Assembly (NCBI GenBank): GCA_037384645.1
Contig: JARRNT010000029.1
Coordinates: 1 to 64,000, forward strand
Origin: RI-92 sp037384645
Lineage (GTDB): Bacteria; Pseudomonadota; Gammaproteobacteria; UBA6429; Thiohalophilaceae
Length of the DNA stretch: 64,000 nt
Reading direction: 5' to 3'
Under the pieces are notes generated by a model. The model saw only the letters and a program-made list of their open reading frames with translations. It did no database searches and had not been told where the DNA came from. Numbering within the stretch: the first letter of the stretch is position 1; each line of letters starts with the position of its first letter. Positions 36,420-45,558 of this stretch are shown piece after piece. The translations under genes were made by a program, and so were the position numbers.

Positions 36420-37562
36420 ATGTTGTTAAAAATACGATTTCTTTTCCTGTTGAGCATTGGCCTGTTCGGCTTTGGCGCAGTGGCACACGCCGATTTGATC
36501 CCTGCCCCGCCAGATATACACGCCAAGGCCTACCTTCTGATGGACTATCACAGTGGCAAGATACTGACCGAATCGCATATGCACGAACGGATAGAACCTG
36601 CCAGCCTGACCAAGATGATGACGGCCTACGTCATCATGAAAGAGCTCAAGGCCGGTTCTATCAAGATGGACGACAAGGTCCTCATCAGCAAGAAGGCATG
36701 GCGCACCGGCGGTTCGAGGATGTTCGTCAGGGTCGGAACCAAGGTCCCGCTGCATGAACTGCTGCTGGGCATGATCGTAGACTCTGGCAACGATGCCACC
36801 GTTGCCCTGGCCGAACACACGGCTGGCAGCACGGACAGTTTCGTAAACCTTATGAACCAGTATGCGCAGAAACTGGGTATGAAGCATACGCATTTTGCCG
36901 ATGTGGATGGTTTGCCGGATCCAAACCACTATTCGACGGCCTACGACCTTGCTATTCTCGCTCGCGCCCTGATCCGCGACTACCCCGATCACTACAGCCT
37001 CTACAAGGTTAAAAAACTCACTTACAACCACATCACGCAATTCAATCGCAATCGCCTGTTATGGCTGGATGACCGCGTGGACGGCATCAAAACAGGTCAT
37101 ACCGAGGAAGCCGGTTACTGCCTGGTCGCTTCTGCCCATAATGGTGACATGCGCCTGATTTCCGTGGTGCTGGGTACCAAGTCAGATGATGCCCGTCAGA
37201 ATGAAAGCCGCAAATTACTGAACTATGGATTCCGCTTTTATGAGACCTTCAAGCTGCATGATGCCCTCGATCCCCTCACCAAGATGCGTGTCTGGAAGGG
37301 TGCACAAGAGGAGGTCCCGCTTGGGCTGGCCAGGAACCTGTATATCACCACACCGCGGGGTCGTCGCGATATGATTAAGGCACTAATGACCGTGGACTCC
37401 ACCATCGTGGCCCCGATTGTAAAAGGCCAGAAATACGGGGAAGTTGAGGTCAAACTGGGTAAAGACGTCATTGCCAAGCGGCCACTGATTGCGCTGAAGA
37501 ATGTCGACGAGGGTGGCTTCTGGCACCGTACAATCGACAACATCATATTGTTGTTCCATTAA
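36420..37562 (+). CDS. dacA: D-alanyl-D-alanine carboxypeptidase (PBP5/6 type)
   Basis: A 380-aa low-molecular-weight PBP with a signal peptide (cleavage after AHA, about residue 22). Catalytic motifs: SLTK in PASLTKMMTAYV (around residue 61), SGN in VDSGNDATVALAEH, and KTGHTEEAGYC. The C-terminal beta domain is followed by an amphipathic membrane-anchoring end (GGFWHRTIDNIILLFH). It trims pentapeptides in the periplasm. A 120-base gap separates it from rlpA. Confidence 0.97.
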   Translation: MLLKIRFLFLLSIGLFGFGAVAHADLIPAPPDIHAKAYLLMDYHSGKILTESHMHERIEPASLTKMMTAYVIMKELKAGSIKMDDKVLISKKAWRTGGSRMFVRVGTKVPLHELLLGMIVDSGNDATVALAEHTAGSTDSFVNLMNQYAQKLGMKHTHFADVDGLPDPNHYSTAYDLAILARALIRDYPDHYSLYKVKKLTYNHITQFNRNRLLWLDDRVDGIKTGHTEEAGYCLVASAHNGDMRLISVVLGTKSDDARQNESRKLLNYGFRFYETFKLHDALDPLTKMRVWKGAQEEVPLGLARNLYITTPRGRRDMIKALMTVDSTIVAPIVKGQKYGEVEVKLGKDVIAKRPLIALKNVDEGGFWHRTIDNIILLFH

Positions 37563-37588
37563 GCCAGCGACGCAGCGGGAGCGCCTGT

Positions 37589-38452
37589 ATGTCAGAAGCC
37601 GTCGTCTACCTCAATGGTGAGTATCTCCCACTGGCCGAAGCCAGAGTGCCGGTACTCGATCGCGGGTTTATTTTTGGTGACGGCGTGTATGAGGTCATAC
37701 CCGCCTATGGCGGTAAATTATTCCGACTGGATGAACACCTGCAGCGCCTGCAGAACAGCCTTGATGGCATCCGTATCGGTAACCCCTGTTCGTCGGCGCA
37801 GTGGCAGGAAATTCTGCAGCAGGTACTTGCACAAAACCCGGCTGAAGATTCCTCGGTCTATCTGCAGGTGACCCGTGGCGTGGCCAGGCGCGACCACGCC
37901 TTCCCTGCCGATGCCACGCCGACGGTGTTTGTCATGGCCAACCCGCTCATCACGACCGACGAACAGGCGTTCAACCGGGGAGCCGAGGCGATCACCCTCG
38001 ACGATATCCGCTGGTTACATTGCAATATCAAAGCCATTGCCCTGTTGCCAAATATCCTGATGCGACAACAAGCGATCGACGAAGGGGCCGCTGAAGCCAT
38101 TCTGATCCGTGATGGCGAGGTGACCGAAGGTGCTGCCAGTAACGTGTTTATCGTCAGTGACAATACCATCAAGACTCCGCCCAAGGGTGCCCGCCTGTTG
38201 CCCGGTGTTACCCGCGATCTGATTGTCGAGCTGGCGAACTCACACGGCCTCCCCCTGCAGGAGGTCAACTTCAGCAAGGAAGAGCTGCTGCGTGCCGACG
38301 AGATCTGGATCAGCAGTTCCACCAAGGAAATCATGCCGGTTGTCACACTGAATCACAACGCTGTCGGCGATGGCCAGCCTGGCGCCATGGCACGTAAGCT
38401 GTTTGCCGTGTTTCAGGAATACAAGCGCATGATCAGGGCAAATGCCAATTAG
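37589..38452 (+). CDS. dat: D-amino acid aminotransferase (class IV PLP enzyme)
   Basis: A 287-aa fold-type IV transaminase. The N terminus, YLNGEYLPLAEARVPVLDRGFIFGDGVYEVIP, fits the D-amino acid transaminase group; the PLP lysine is in HCNIKAIALLPNILMRQQA (around residue 146), and EGAASNVFIV and ISSSTKEIMPV complete the phosphate/carboxylate sites. It interconverts D-Ala and D-Glu via 2-oxoglutarate. Its location between dacA and lipB is widely conserved in gammaproteobacteria. It ends in TAG. Confidence 0.93.
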   Translation: MSEAVVYLNGEYLPLAEARVPVLDRGFIFGDGVYEVIPAYGGKLFRLDEHLQRLQNSLDGIRIGNPCSSAQWQEILQQVLAQNPAEDSSVYLQVTRGVARRDHAFPADATPTVFVMANPLITTDEQAFNRGAEAITLDDIRWLHCNIKAIALLPNILMRQQAIDEGAAEAILIRDGEVTEGAASNVFIVSDNTIKTPPKGARLLPGVTRDLIVELANSHGLPLQEVNFSKEELLRADEIWISSSTKEIMPVVTLNHNAVGDGQPGAMARKLFAVFQEYKRMIRANAN

Positions 38453-38460
38453 TGTGTAAT

Positions 38461-38727
38461 ATGTCCCGCGATCAGGACATCTTCGCCTTTCCCTGCCGGT
38501 TCCCTATCAAGGTCATGGGCCGTGGTGACGCGGCATTTGAAAACGCTGTCGCGCAAATTCTGCATAAGCATTTGCCGCAATTACCCGAAAATGCGATTAG
38601 TCGGCGTAACAGCCGGCAAAGCAATTACAGCGCCCTGACGATCGTCATCGAGGCACAAAGCCGTGAGCAGCTGGACGCCATCTATCGCGACCTGACTGCC
38701 TGCGAACATGTGCTCATGGCCCTGTAA
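38461..38727 (+). CDS. ybeD: DUF493-family protein (YbeD)
   Basis: An 88-aa ferredoxin-like-fold protein: FAFPCRFPIKVMGRGDAAFENAV at the N terminus and the family end LDAIYRDLTACEHVLMAL. E. coli YbeD sits between dacA and lipB, exactly as here. Its structure resembles ACT-like regulatory domains, but the molecular role is unsettled; a link to lipoate or wall metabolism is only inferred from context. ATG 38461 is preferred over the overlapping GTG 38452. Confidence 0.92.
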   Translation: MSRDQDIFAFPCRFPIKVMGRGDAAFENAVAQILHKHLPQLPENAISRRNSRQSNYSALTIVIEAQSREQLDAIYRDLTACEHVLMAL

Positions 38728-38729
38728 GC

Positions 38730-39398
38730 ATGTCGATAGACAAGCAAGCGGACGCTTCGGTACCGACAGGCATACAGGTACGCGACCTCGGGCTGGTGGA
38801 GTATGAGCCTACCTGGCGGGCCATGCAGGACTTTACCCGGCAGCGCGGCCCGACCACGCCGGATGAAATCTGGTATTTGCAACATCCGCCGGTATTTACC
38901 CTGGGACATAACACCAAACCCGAGCATCTTATCAATCCCGGTGAAATCCCGGTGATCCAGATCGACCGGGGTGGCCAGGTCACCTACCACGGGCCTGGCC
39001 AGCTGGTCGCCTACCTGTTACTGGACCTGCATCGCCGCCGCAGCGGCGTCAAACTGCTTGTGAAGCAGATGGAACAGGCCATGATCGAGCTGCTGGCAGA
39101 ATACGATATCCCGGCAAGCCGGCTTGCCGGCGCCCCGGGTATTTATGTCGATGGGAGCAAAATCGCTGCCCTGGGCCTGCGTATCCGACGCGGCATGAGT
39201 TACCACGGACTGGCACTCAATGTGGACATGGCGCTGGCGCCATTCGGACGGATTAACCCTTGTGGTTATGCGAATATGCCGGTCACCCAGATAGCCGACC
39301 ACTGCGGCAACAGGCCGATTCCGGGCCTGAATGAGGTCCAGCAGCGTTTACACCACCACCTGCTGCAGCAGTTAGGCTACAATGGCGGCCATGAATGA
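38730..39398 (+). CDS. lipB: Octanoyl-[acyl-carrier protein]:protein N-octanoyltransferase
   Basis: A 222-aa enzyme moving octanoyl groups from ACP to lipoyl domains. Signatures: IDRGGQVTYHGPGQLVAYLLLDL (around residues 75-97), AALGLRIRRGMSYHGLALNVDMAL, and the catalytic Cys in NPCGYANMPVTQI (about residue 174). It starts two bases after the ybeD stop and overlaps lipA at its 3' end. Confidence 0.96.
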   Translation: MSIDKQADASVPTGIQVRDLGLVEYEPTWRAMQDFTRQRGPTTPDEIWYLQHPPVFTLGHNTKPEHLINPGEIPVIQIDRGGQVTYHGPGQLVAYLLLDLHRRRSGVKLLVKQMEQAMIELLAEYDIPASRLAGAPGIYVDGSKIAALGLRIRRGMSYHGLALNVDMALAPFGRINPCGYANMPVTQIADHCGNRPIPGLNEVQQRLHHHLLQQLGYNGGHE

Positions 39399-40359
39399 CT
39401 CGGACAAATTTCCCGAACAGGTAGAACCCCGCCCCGCCAATCCACTAAAAGGCGCCAGCAAGACCGCCAGGATCCCGATCAAGGTGGTTCCCAGGGCGCG
39501 TCCCCTGGCCAAACCCCGGTGGATACGCGCCCGCGCCCCGAATTCCCCGGAAGTGGCCCGGCTCAAGGCCGTCTTGCGCGAAAACCATCTGTATACCGTT
39601 TGCGAAGAGGCTGCCTGTCCGAATATCGGCGAGTGTTTCAACCACGGCACAGCCACCTTTATGATTATGGGAGAACTCTGTACCCGCCGCTGCCCGTTCT
39701 GCGACGTCGCCCACGGCAGACCCAAGCCCCTGGACCCGGAGGAACCCCACAACCTCGCGCGCACCATTGCCCAGATGCAATTACACTACGTCGTGGTGAC
39801 CTCCGTGGATCGGGACGACTTGCGTGACGGTGGCGCCAGCCATTTTGCCCATTGTATCGAGGCTATCCGTGAGGCCTGCCCGGCCACCCGCATCGAAATC
39901 CTGACCCCCGACTTTCGCGGCCGCCTGGATACCGCCCTGGCCAAACTGGCCCTCGCCCCACCGGACGTGTTCAACCATAACCTGGAGACCGTACCGCGAC
40001 TCTACAAGCAGGCGCGGCCCGGCGCCGACTATGCCTGGTCGCTGAACCTGCTTCGCCAGTTCAAACAACAACACCCCGAGGTCCCCACCAAGTCCGGGCT
40101 GATGCTGGGACTGGGAGAGGAATTAGAAGAAGTCATTGCGGTCATGCGCGATCTGCGCACACACGCTTGCGACATGATCACGCTCGGCCAGTACCTGCAA
40201 CCCAGTCAACATCACCTGCCCGTCGAGCGCTACGTGACCCCGGAGGAATTCGCCGAACTCGAACGCATTGGCTATGAACTCGGCTTTGCCAATGTTGCCA
40301 GTGGCCCCATGGTGCGTTCGTCCTACCATGCTGATCAACAGGCGGCAGATATCAAATAA
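39382..40359 (+). CDS. lipA: Lipoyl synthase (radical SAM)
   Basis: A 325-aa radical-SAM enzyme inserting two sulfurs into octanoyl-lipoyl domains. Auxiliary cluster cysteines are in CEEAACPNIGECF (around residue 74), the radical-SAM CxxxCxxC is CTRRCPFC (about residue 99), and the C-terminal RSSYHAD serine ligand is present. Start ATG 39382, or ATG 39391 three codons later; both overlap the lipB end. Together with LipB this supports pyruvate and 2-oxoglutarate dehydrogenase maturation. Confidence 0.97.
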   Translation: MAAMNDSDKFPEQVEPRPANPLKGASKTARIPIKVVPRARPLAKPRWIRARAPNSPEVARLKAVLRENHLYTVCEEAACPNIGECFNHGTATFMIMGELCTRRCPFCDVAHGRPKPLDPEEPHNLARTIAQMQLHYVVVTSVDRDDLRDGGASHFAHCIEAIREACPATRIEILTPDFRGRLDTALAKLALAPPDVFNHNLETVPRLYKQARPGADYAWSLNLLRQFKQQHPEVPTKSGLMLGLGEELEEVIAVMRDLRTHACDMITLGQYLQPSQHHLPVERYVTPEEFAELERIGYELGFANVASGPMVRSSYHADQQAADIK

Positions 40360-40392
40360 TCACGACGCCCTGCCGGTGAAAGAGAGGGATGC

Positions 40393-41157
40393 ATGGAGTT
40401 GATACTGACACACGTGGTGCGGGCCTTTTTGCTGCCGCCGGGCCTGTTTCTGTCACTGCTATTGCTCGGCGCCATACTTCGCCTGCGTTTTCATCGCACC
40501 GGCCAGACCGTCATATATACCGGTATTGGCCTGTTATTGCTCATGAGCCTGCCGATCGTGGTCAGTCCGTTACTGCGGTTCTACGAAAGCATCCCGGCGC
40601 TGAACGCGGATTCTCTGCAACACACAGGCGCAAAGGCGATTGTCATCCTCGGCGGTGGCCGCTATGCAAATGCACCGGAATACCAGGGTGATACGGTTTC
40701 CGAGCCCAGTCTCGAACGCATTCGTTATGGCGCCTGGTTACAACGCAAAACCAAACTCCCTATCCTGGTGACCGGCGGTTTGGTATTCGGCAGTCATCGT
40801 CCGGCCGAGGCCACACTGATGCAACAGGTATTGAAAAAGGAGTTTCTTGCCTTCGTGCCCTGGGCGGAAACCCACAGTCGCAATACGTATGAAAATGCCA
40901 TCGATAGTCGAAAAATACTGGCAAAGGAAGGGATCAATCACATCATCCTGGTCACGCATGCCCTGCACATGCCGCGCGCGCTGGAGGCGTTCAAACGGGC
41001 CGGGTTTAAGGTCACGCCGGCACCCATGGGATTCGATACCGCTGGCGAGCTCCCCACCGTGCTATCTTTGATGCCGAGCATATATAGTTTCAAGCGAATG
41101 CACGATCTGATGGATGAACTACTCGGACGGGTGTGGTATCACCTGCGCTATTACTGA
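40393..41157 (+). CDS. YdcF/ElyC-family membrane protein (DUF218)
   Basis: A 254-aa protein with two N-terminal membrane helices (about residues 8-30 and 38-62) and a DUF218 domain: AIVILGGGRYANAPEYQGDTVS, LPILVTGGLVFG, THSRNTYENAIDSRKIL and ILVTHALHMPRALEAFKRAGF. This matches the ElyC/SanA/YdcF group linked to envelope integrity in E. coli; the biochemical activity is not established. GAGAGGGATGC gives a good ribosome-binding site. Confidence 0.9.
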   Translation: MELILTHVVRAFLLPPGLFLSLLLLGAILRLRFHRTGQTVIYTGIGLLLLMSLPIVVSPLLRFYESIPALNADSLQHTGAKAIVILGGGRYANAPEYQGDTVSEPSLERIRYGAWLQRKTKLPILVTGGLVFGSHRPAEATLMQQVLKKEFLAFVPWAETHSRNTYENAIDSRKILAKEGINHIILVTHALHMPRALEAFKRAGFKVTPAPMGFDTAGELPTVLSLMPSIYSFKRMHDLMDELLGRVWYHLRYY

Positions 41158-41167
41158 CAGACCGAGC

Positions 41168-41350
41168 TTATTTGCCTTCGACAATGATCTTCCACTGCCC
41201 CTGGTTACGTTCGAAGTAGAAAAGTCGATATACCTGTAAACATGCGTCTACTGTATGCTTGCCGTCACTGGCACGGTGCAGATAAGAAAATTGGGAAACT
41301 CTTGCCTGTAATGTTTCAGTAACGCGATGGCTTGCGCACTGCCTGTCCAT
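41168..41350 (-). CDS. Small protein of unknown function (60 aa)
   Basis: The ATG at 41350 shares its A with the TGA stop of the upstream aspartoacylase-like gene (TGATG), which argues for coupled translation. The 60-aa product has no signal or membrane helix; its second half, LQVYRLFYFERNQGQWKIIV, looks like a structured beta-rich domain, and it contains two cysteines. I do not recognise a family. The frame remains open upstream to 41404 but overlaps the neighbour. Confidence 0.55.
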   Translation of the reverse strand: MDRQCASHRVTETLQARVSQFSYLHRASDGKHTVDACLQVYRLFYFERNQGQWKIIVEGK

Positions 41351-42372
41351 CAACGGACCATATGTGCATCCAGATCCAGCCGCTCCATGACATAACACAG
41401 GCAATCCTGGCGCACAACTTCCACGTCAAGTGTCATCATGGAAGGCATTAACGGCACGTGGTTGCAGACATAACCATCGCGCATATCAAAGTAGCGGGCT
41501 GAGACATCCTGACCATATTCGTTTTCCGCGAGCAAGGGCAGACCGCGATCCTGATGCACCCGCGCTATCGGCGTACCGGCCTGAATCTCAAGAAAATTAT
41601 ATTGATCCACCTCCGGCAATAAATCGAGATCTACGCCATCCTGTGCCACGCCAACGCTCATGCCATCACGGACCTTCACGACTGCCACGGTATGAAACAC
41701 GTCCAGCCTGTTGATATCCATATCTTCATCAGAAAACTGCTCCAGCGCCAGAACCGACTGAATAAACTCACGCGCATGCTGTATCCCGCTCTGGTCCGCC
41801 ACCTTGCCACATTCTACCGTGACCGCCGGACACAATTCGGCAAAGGCCATGGACTGCACACTGTCGGGCTTGAGAAAATACACCACGGTGCGCGAGAACA
41901 TGGTTGCCAGCTGAAAAAATGGCATCTCCAGGCGATTGACACAGGCATAATGTGGATTGCGCCCGGTATTATTGTGTATATCAATAGACGCAAAGACCTT
42001 GCGCTCACGCATTTGTTCCAGAATCTGGCGAACCATCACTTCTTCCTCATGATGTCCCTCGGCTTGCCAGATCCGGTTGAAGTCCGGTTGCCCATCTAAA
42101 TGCCGCACCCCCCGGGCAGCGGCATGCACGTTGCCGATGAACAGGCTGATACTGCGTGGTAACTCACGCTGCTGATAATCACGCAGGACACTCCGCACGG
42201 CCAGCCAGCTGGTAGTTTCATTCCCGTGCAATAACACGGAGAGAAACAGGGGGTCGCGCCTTTTTCCCTGCAAATGGATCAGGCTGGGACCGGGTAGCAC
42301 CGTGTGCAGGCTTGTGGCCTCACACTCCAGCAAACCGTCCGGCAAGTCATCATAGATCGTTAACATACTCAT
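41350..42372 (-). CDS. Succinylglutamate desuccinylase/aspartoacylase-family zinc hydrolase
   Basis: A ~340-aa M14-like metallohydrolase. Zinc ligands are in FLSVLLHGNETTSW (HxxE, around residue 53) and IDIHNNTGRNPHYAC (around residue 135), and the catalytic Glu is likely in PAVTVECGKVADQSG. A C-terminal beta domain follows. The family removes acyl groups or amino acids from amide-linked substrates. The start at 42372 gives an ATGA overlap with the GCS-like gene; ATG 42381 and 42366 are alternatives. Pairing with a ligase of the glutamate-cysteine ligase type suggests that the two act on the same gamma-glutamyl or N-acyl compound. Confidence 0.85.
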   Translation of the reverse strand: MSMLTIYDDLPDGLLECEATSLHTVLPGPSLIHLQGKRRDPLFLSVLLHGNETTSWLAVRSVLRDYQQRELPRSISLFIGNVHAAARGVRHLDGQPDFNRIWQAEGHHEEEVMVRQILEQMRERKVFASIDIHNNTGRNPHYACVNRLEMPFFQLATMFSRTVVYFLKPDSVQSMAFAELCPAVTVECGKVADQSGIQHAREFIQSVLALEQFSDEDMDINRLDVFHTVAVVKVRDGMSVGVAQDGVDLDLLPEVDQYNFLEIQAGTPIARVHQDRGLPLLAENEYGQDVSARYFDMRDGYVCNHVPLMPSMMTLDVEVVRQDCLCYVMERLDLDAHMVR

Positions 42373-43802
42373 ATTTCCCATTCATGCACCGGCAAACCAC
42401 TTTGCTGGTGTTGAAAGTACGCCGCTGTCAGCGCCTGCATATCGCGGCCATGCCTGTCGACAAAGGCCCGCTGCCATACGGCGCCATTGGTACCCGATTC
42501 CAGGCGCTGCCGGATGATTCCGAGATATTCATCACGATCACTCCCGGCAACACCCAGTCGCTCCAGGCCTTCGAATGCCAGCGGTAACAGGATTTTCGAT
42601 AATAACTCACTGGCCGCATAGCTCTTGTCGTCAAGCCAGTGCAAGGGTGCGCGCAGCCCCAGTTGGGCGGCCCGGTAAAAATTGTCACGCGCCTTGTCAA
42701 AGGGCAACTGCCATTCCACTGCGGTGGGTAGATTCACCAGGGCCATGGCAACGCCGTAATAAAAGGCGGCATTGGCGACCGCATCCAGACTGCTTGGACC
42801 GGAAGGAATGACCCGATGTTCAATTCGCAAATGGATTTCACCTTTGTCATCGAAGCCGATCAGGGGCCGGTTCCAGCGCCAGATAGTGCCATTATGCATG
42901 CGCAGGTGCGGCAAGGTCCCGCAGTCCGAATCCCGATTTACCGGCAATAACACCGGATAGTGCGCCAGATTTTCAGTGAAACATTCCAGCAGCGACTCAC
43001 GCACATAGCCGGAACCAAAGGTTACACGCCGAATAGGACCAAATGCCGCCGCATCATAGCCGCCGGTAGCGACCGCCTGTTCAAACAAAGGTATCCGCGA
43101 CTCGTCCCACAGGTCCTTGCCGAACAGATAGGGTGAGTTGGCACAAAGCGCCACCATCGGTGCCGATAATACCAGGCTGGCATTGTACAGGCGCGCGGCC
43201 AGGGTCTGATTGATCTGGGTATGTAACTGAAACGAGGTCGCCGCTGACTCCAGCATGACATCATGATGACTCACTCGCAGGTGTTCGACACCATTAATAT
43301 CCAGTACCAGAGGTTTACCCTTGCGCCGCAGTAATACCTCGCGATTAAGCGCACGATATCGCTGCATGCCGGACATGTTGACCAGGGTCAGGTCTTCATC
43401 CAGCAGGCTGGGCAAAATGCCACACATGATGACATCCATGCCAAGCGCCTGTGCCGTGGCGCGACAATCCGCCCAGGTGGCATCCAGCGACTGGTGCATG
43501 GCCGAGAAGACGTGGCCCTGAAGCAGGCGCGGTTCCGTATTGACCTCGATATTGAAGCTGGCCAGCTCGGGGCTGGCCAGGGGGTTACTCAAACGCGCCA
43601 GAAATTCTTCATTACGCGGCACAGGTCGAAATTTTTCATCAACCAGCCAGGCCTCCAGCTCAAATCCGGCAACCGGTGGGCTCTCGGCAAAACCGCGTTG
43701 CGCAAAGATTTCTGCCAGTTGCTCGGTTTCATTTTCGAGCTTGTGTTTGAAATCCGTAAAGTCCTGTGCGCTGAATTCGCTGGACAGGATCTCTTCTCCC
43801 AT
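42369..43802 (-). CDS. Glutamate-cysteine ligase-like carboxylate-amine ligase (GCS2-type)
   Basis: A 477-aa protein with the ATP-grasp-like fold of the GCS2 family. It has VAGFELEAWLVDEKFRPVP at residues ~45-63 (metal-binding Glu pair), FNIEVNTEPRLLQGHVF, QLHTQINQTLAARLYNA, SAPMVALCANSPYLFGKDLWDE and LRIEHRVIPSGPSSLDAVAN. It is longer than E. coli YbdK and unlike classical GshA, so an uncharacterised ligase joining glutamate (or another acid) to an amine is the fairest call. It overlaps the aspartoacylase-like gene by four bases and lies six bases after murU. Confidence 0.82.
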   Translation of the reverse strand: MGEEILSSEFSAQDFTDFKHKLENETEQLAEIFAQRGFAESPPVAGFELEAWLVDEKFRPVPRNEEFLARLSNPLASPELASFNIEVNTEPRLLQGHVFSAMHQSLDATWADCRATAQALGMDVIMCGILPSLLDEDLTLVNMSGMQRYRALNREVLLRRKGKPLVLDINGVEHLRVSHHDVMLESAATSFQLHTQINQTLAARLYNASLVLSAPMVALCANSPYLFGKDLWDESRIPLFEQAVATGGYDAAAFGPIRRVTFGSGYVRESLLECFTENLAHYPVLLPVNRDSDCGTLPHLRMHNGTIWRWNRPLIGFDDKGEIHLRIEHRVIPSGPSSLDAVANAAFYYGVAMALVNLPTAVEWQLPFDKARDNFYRAAQLGLRAPLHWLDDKSYAASELLSKILLPLAFEGLERLGVAGSDRDEYLGIIRQRLESGTNGAVWQRAFVDRHGRDMQALTAAYFQHQQSGLPVHEWEI

Positions 43803-43808
43803 ACGCGC

Positions 43809-44480
43809 TCAATTCCTGTGCTGTTGTTGTAAAAATTCGTCGAGTTGTTGTAAACGTTGCGGTGTACCGATATCCCACCAGCGGCCCTGGTAGTACTCGC
43901 CATGGACCTGCCCGTGATCTATCGCCGCCCGCAGTATCGGCGCCAGCGGCCGCGGCCCCTCGTCCAGCCCCGCAAACAATTTCGGGTCATAGACACCGAT
44001 ACCGCTATATGTCAGACGCTCGCCCTTATTCTTTAATATATGCGATTCAAGCGCGAAATCACCCTCGGGATGATGGGCAGGATTATCCACCAGTACCAGG
44101 TGGGCCAGCCCATCAAGCGTTGTGGGTAAGCGGCTGAAATCATAATCGGTCCAGATATCGGCATTGACGACGATAAAAGGCGCCTTACCGATCCTGGGCA
44201 AGGCATGGATGATCCCACCTGCCGTCTCCAACGGAGGCTCACCTTCATCCGAATAGATGATGTCCACGCCGTAGCGCTGGCCATTACCGAGGTAGTCTAC
44301 GATTTGTTGTCCCAGCCAACTGTGGTTAATGACCACCTCCCCGATACCCGCGCGTGCCAGAGCCTGCAAATGGTATTCGATGAGGCACCGGCCGTCGGCC
44401 TGTAACAGGGGTTTGGGTGTCGACAGGGTCAATGGCCGCATGCGCTCACCGCGGCCGGCGGCCAGCAACATCGCCTTCAT
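43809..44480 (-). CDS. murU: N-acetylmuramate-1-phosphate uridylyltransferase
   Basis: A 223-aa nucleotidyltransferase: MKAMLLAAGRGERMRPLTLSTPKPLL (sugar-nucleotide motif G-x-G-T/E-R-x-x-P-x-T-x-x-x-P-K-P) and FIVVNADIWTDYD with the metal Asp. With AmgK it forms the peptidoglycan-recycling shortcut that makes UDP-MurNAc directly and gives intrinsic fosfomycin tolerance. Overlaps amgK by four bases. Confidence 0.93.
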   Translation of the reverse strand: MKAMLLAAGRGERMRPLTLSTPKPLLQADGRCLIEYHLQALARAGIGEVVINHSWLGQQIVDYLGNGQRYGVDIIYSDEGEPPLETAGGIIHALPRIGKAPFIVVNADIWTDYDFSRLPTTLDGLAHLVLVDNPAHHPEGDFALESHILKNKGERLTYSGIGVYDPKLFAGLDEGPRPLAPILRAAIDHGQVHGEYYQGRWWDIGTPQRLQQLDEFLQQQHRN

Positions 44481-45499
44481 GCCGACTCCTGTTGCAGGCG
44501 TGCGCTGATCCCCAGATCATCGAGCAGCTTGATAAACGCTTGCATGGGCGCATAAGCCGGTGCCACTTGCAGGATATATCCCAGCGTTCGTGGGATATCA
44601 TCAAGGTATCCCGGCTTGCCGTCACGATGATTGAGGCGCGCGAAAATGCCACTGGCCTTGAGATGGCGCTGGATGCCCATGAGATCGAACCAGCGCATGA
44701 ATTGCTCCAGGCTGACGGTGGTAAACAGGCCGGCCTGGTGCAGTTGCCTGTGATAGGCTGCCACCCATTTCTCGACCTGAGCAGGTGGCCAGTCGATATA
44801 GCAATCACGCAACAGTGAGACCAGATCATAGGTCAGCGGTCCGGCCACCGCGTCCTGGAAATCCAGCACACCGGGATTCCGCCCCACCGCTGGTGAATAC
44901 ATCAGGTTACGGGAATGGTAGTCGCGGTGTACAAACACCCGCGGTTGTGCCAGTGCCTGTTCTGCCAGGAAAGCGAATGTGTCCTCCAGGACTTTGCTCT
45001 GCGTCTCATCCAGGTTCAGCCCCAGGTGCGCCTGCACATACCAGTCGCGAAACAGGTGCATTTCGCGCAACAGCATCGCCTCATCAAATGCTGGCAGCCC
45101 GCGTAAATAGACCGCGCCCTTTTGTTGCAGTTGTATTAGCACCTGCATCGCATCCGCGTACAGCTGATCGGCGTTTTGTGCATTCAGGACCGACAGGTAA
45201 TGGCGATGGCCGAGGTCGGCGAGTAAAAAGAAGCCATCCTCGTAATTCTCGGCCAACACTCGTGGCGCATTGATTTGCATGGCATTCAGATAACCTGCCA
45301 CGCGTACAAACGGGTGACTGTCTTCCTTGTCCGGTGGCGCATCCATGGCAATCAGGCTCTCATCGCCATGAGCAACACGGAAGTAGCGCCGGAAACTGGC
45401 ATCTGCCGATGCCGGGGCAATACTAAAATCCTGCGTTTGTAACTGTCGTTGCAACCAGGCCTTGAGCTGGAGAAAACGTGAATCCGCTTGAATATTCAT
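44477..45499 (-). CDS. amgK: N-acetylmuramate/N-acetylglucosamine kinase
   Basis: A 340-aa aminoglycoside-phosphotransferase-fold kinase. Catalytic loop VHRDYHSRNLMY (around residue 208) and metal DFQDAVAGPLTYDL (around residue 228) are intact. It phosphorylates MurNAc at the anomeric position for MurU. ATG 45499 begins MNIQADSRFLQLKAWLQ; the frame continues upstream to 45574 but would overlap the divergent gene. The amgK-murU pair upstream of lptD is known from pseudomonads. Confidence 0.93.
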   Translation of the reverse strand: MNIQADSRFLQLKAWLQRQLQTQDFSIAPASADASFRRYFRVAHGDESLIAMDAPPDKEDSHPFVRVAGYLNAMQINAPRVLAENYEDGFFLLADLGHRHYLSVLNAQNADQLYADAMQVLIQLQQKGAVYLRGLPAFDEAMLLREMHLFRDWYVQAHLGLNLDETQSKVLEDTFAFLAEQALAQPRVFVHRDYHSRNLMYSPAVGRNPGVLDFQDAVAGPLTYDLVSLLRDCYIDWPPAQVEKWVAAYHRQLHQAGLFTTVSLEQFMRWFDLMGIQRHLKASGIFARLNHRDGKPGYLDDIPRTLGYILQVAPAYAPMQAFIKLLDDLGISARLQQESA

Positions 45500-45558
45500 C
45501 CGAAAATTATATAGGAAGCGCTTGTCTAAAGCTGTAAAGCCGGGGAAAATTCCCACCC

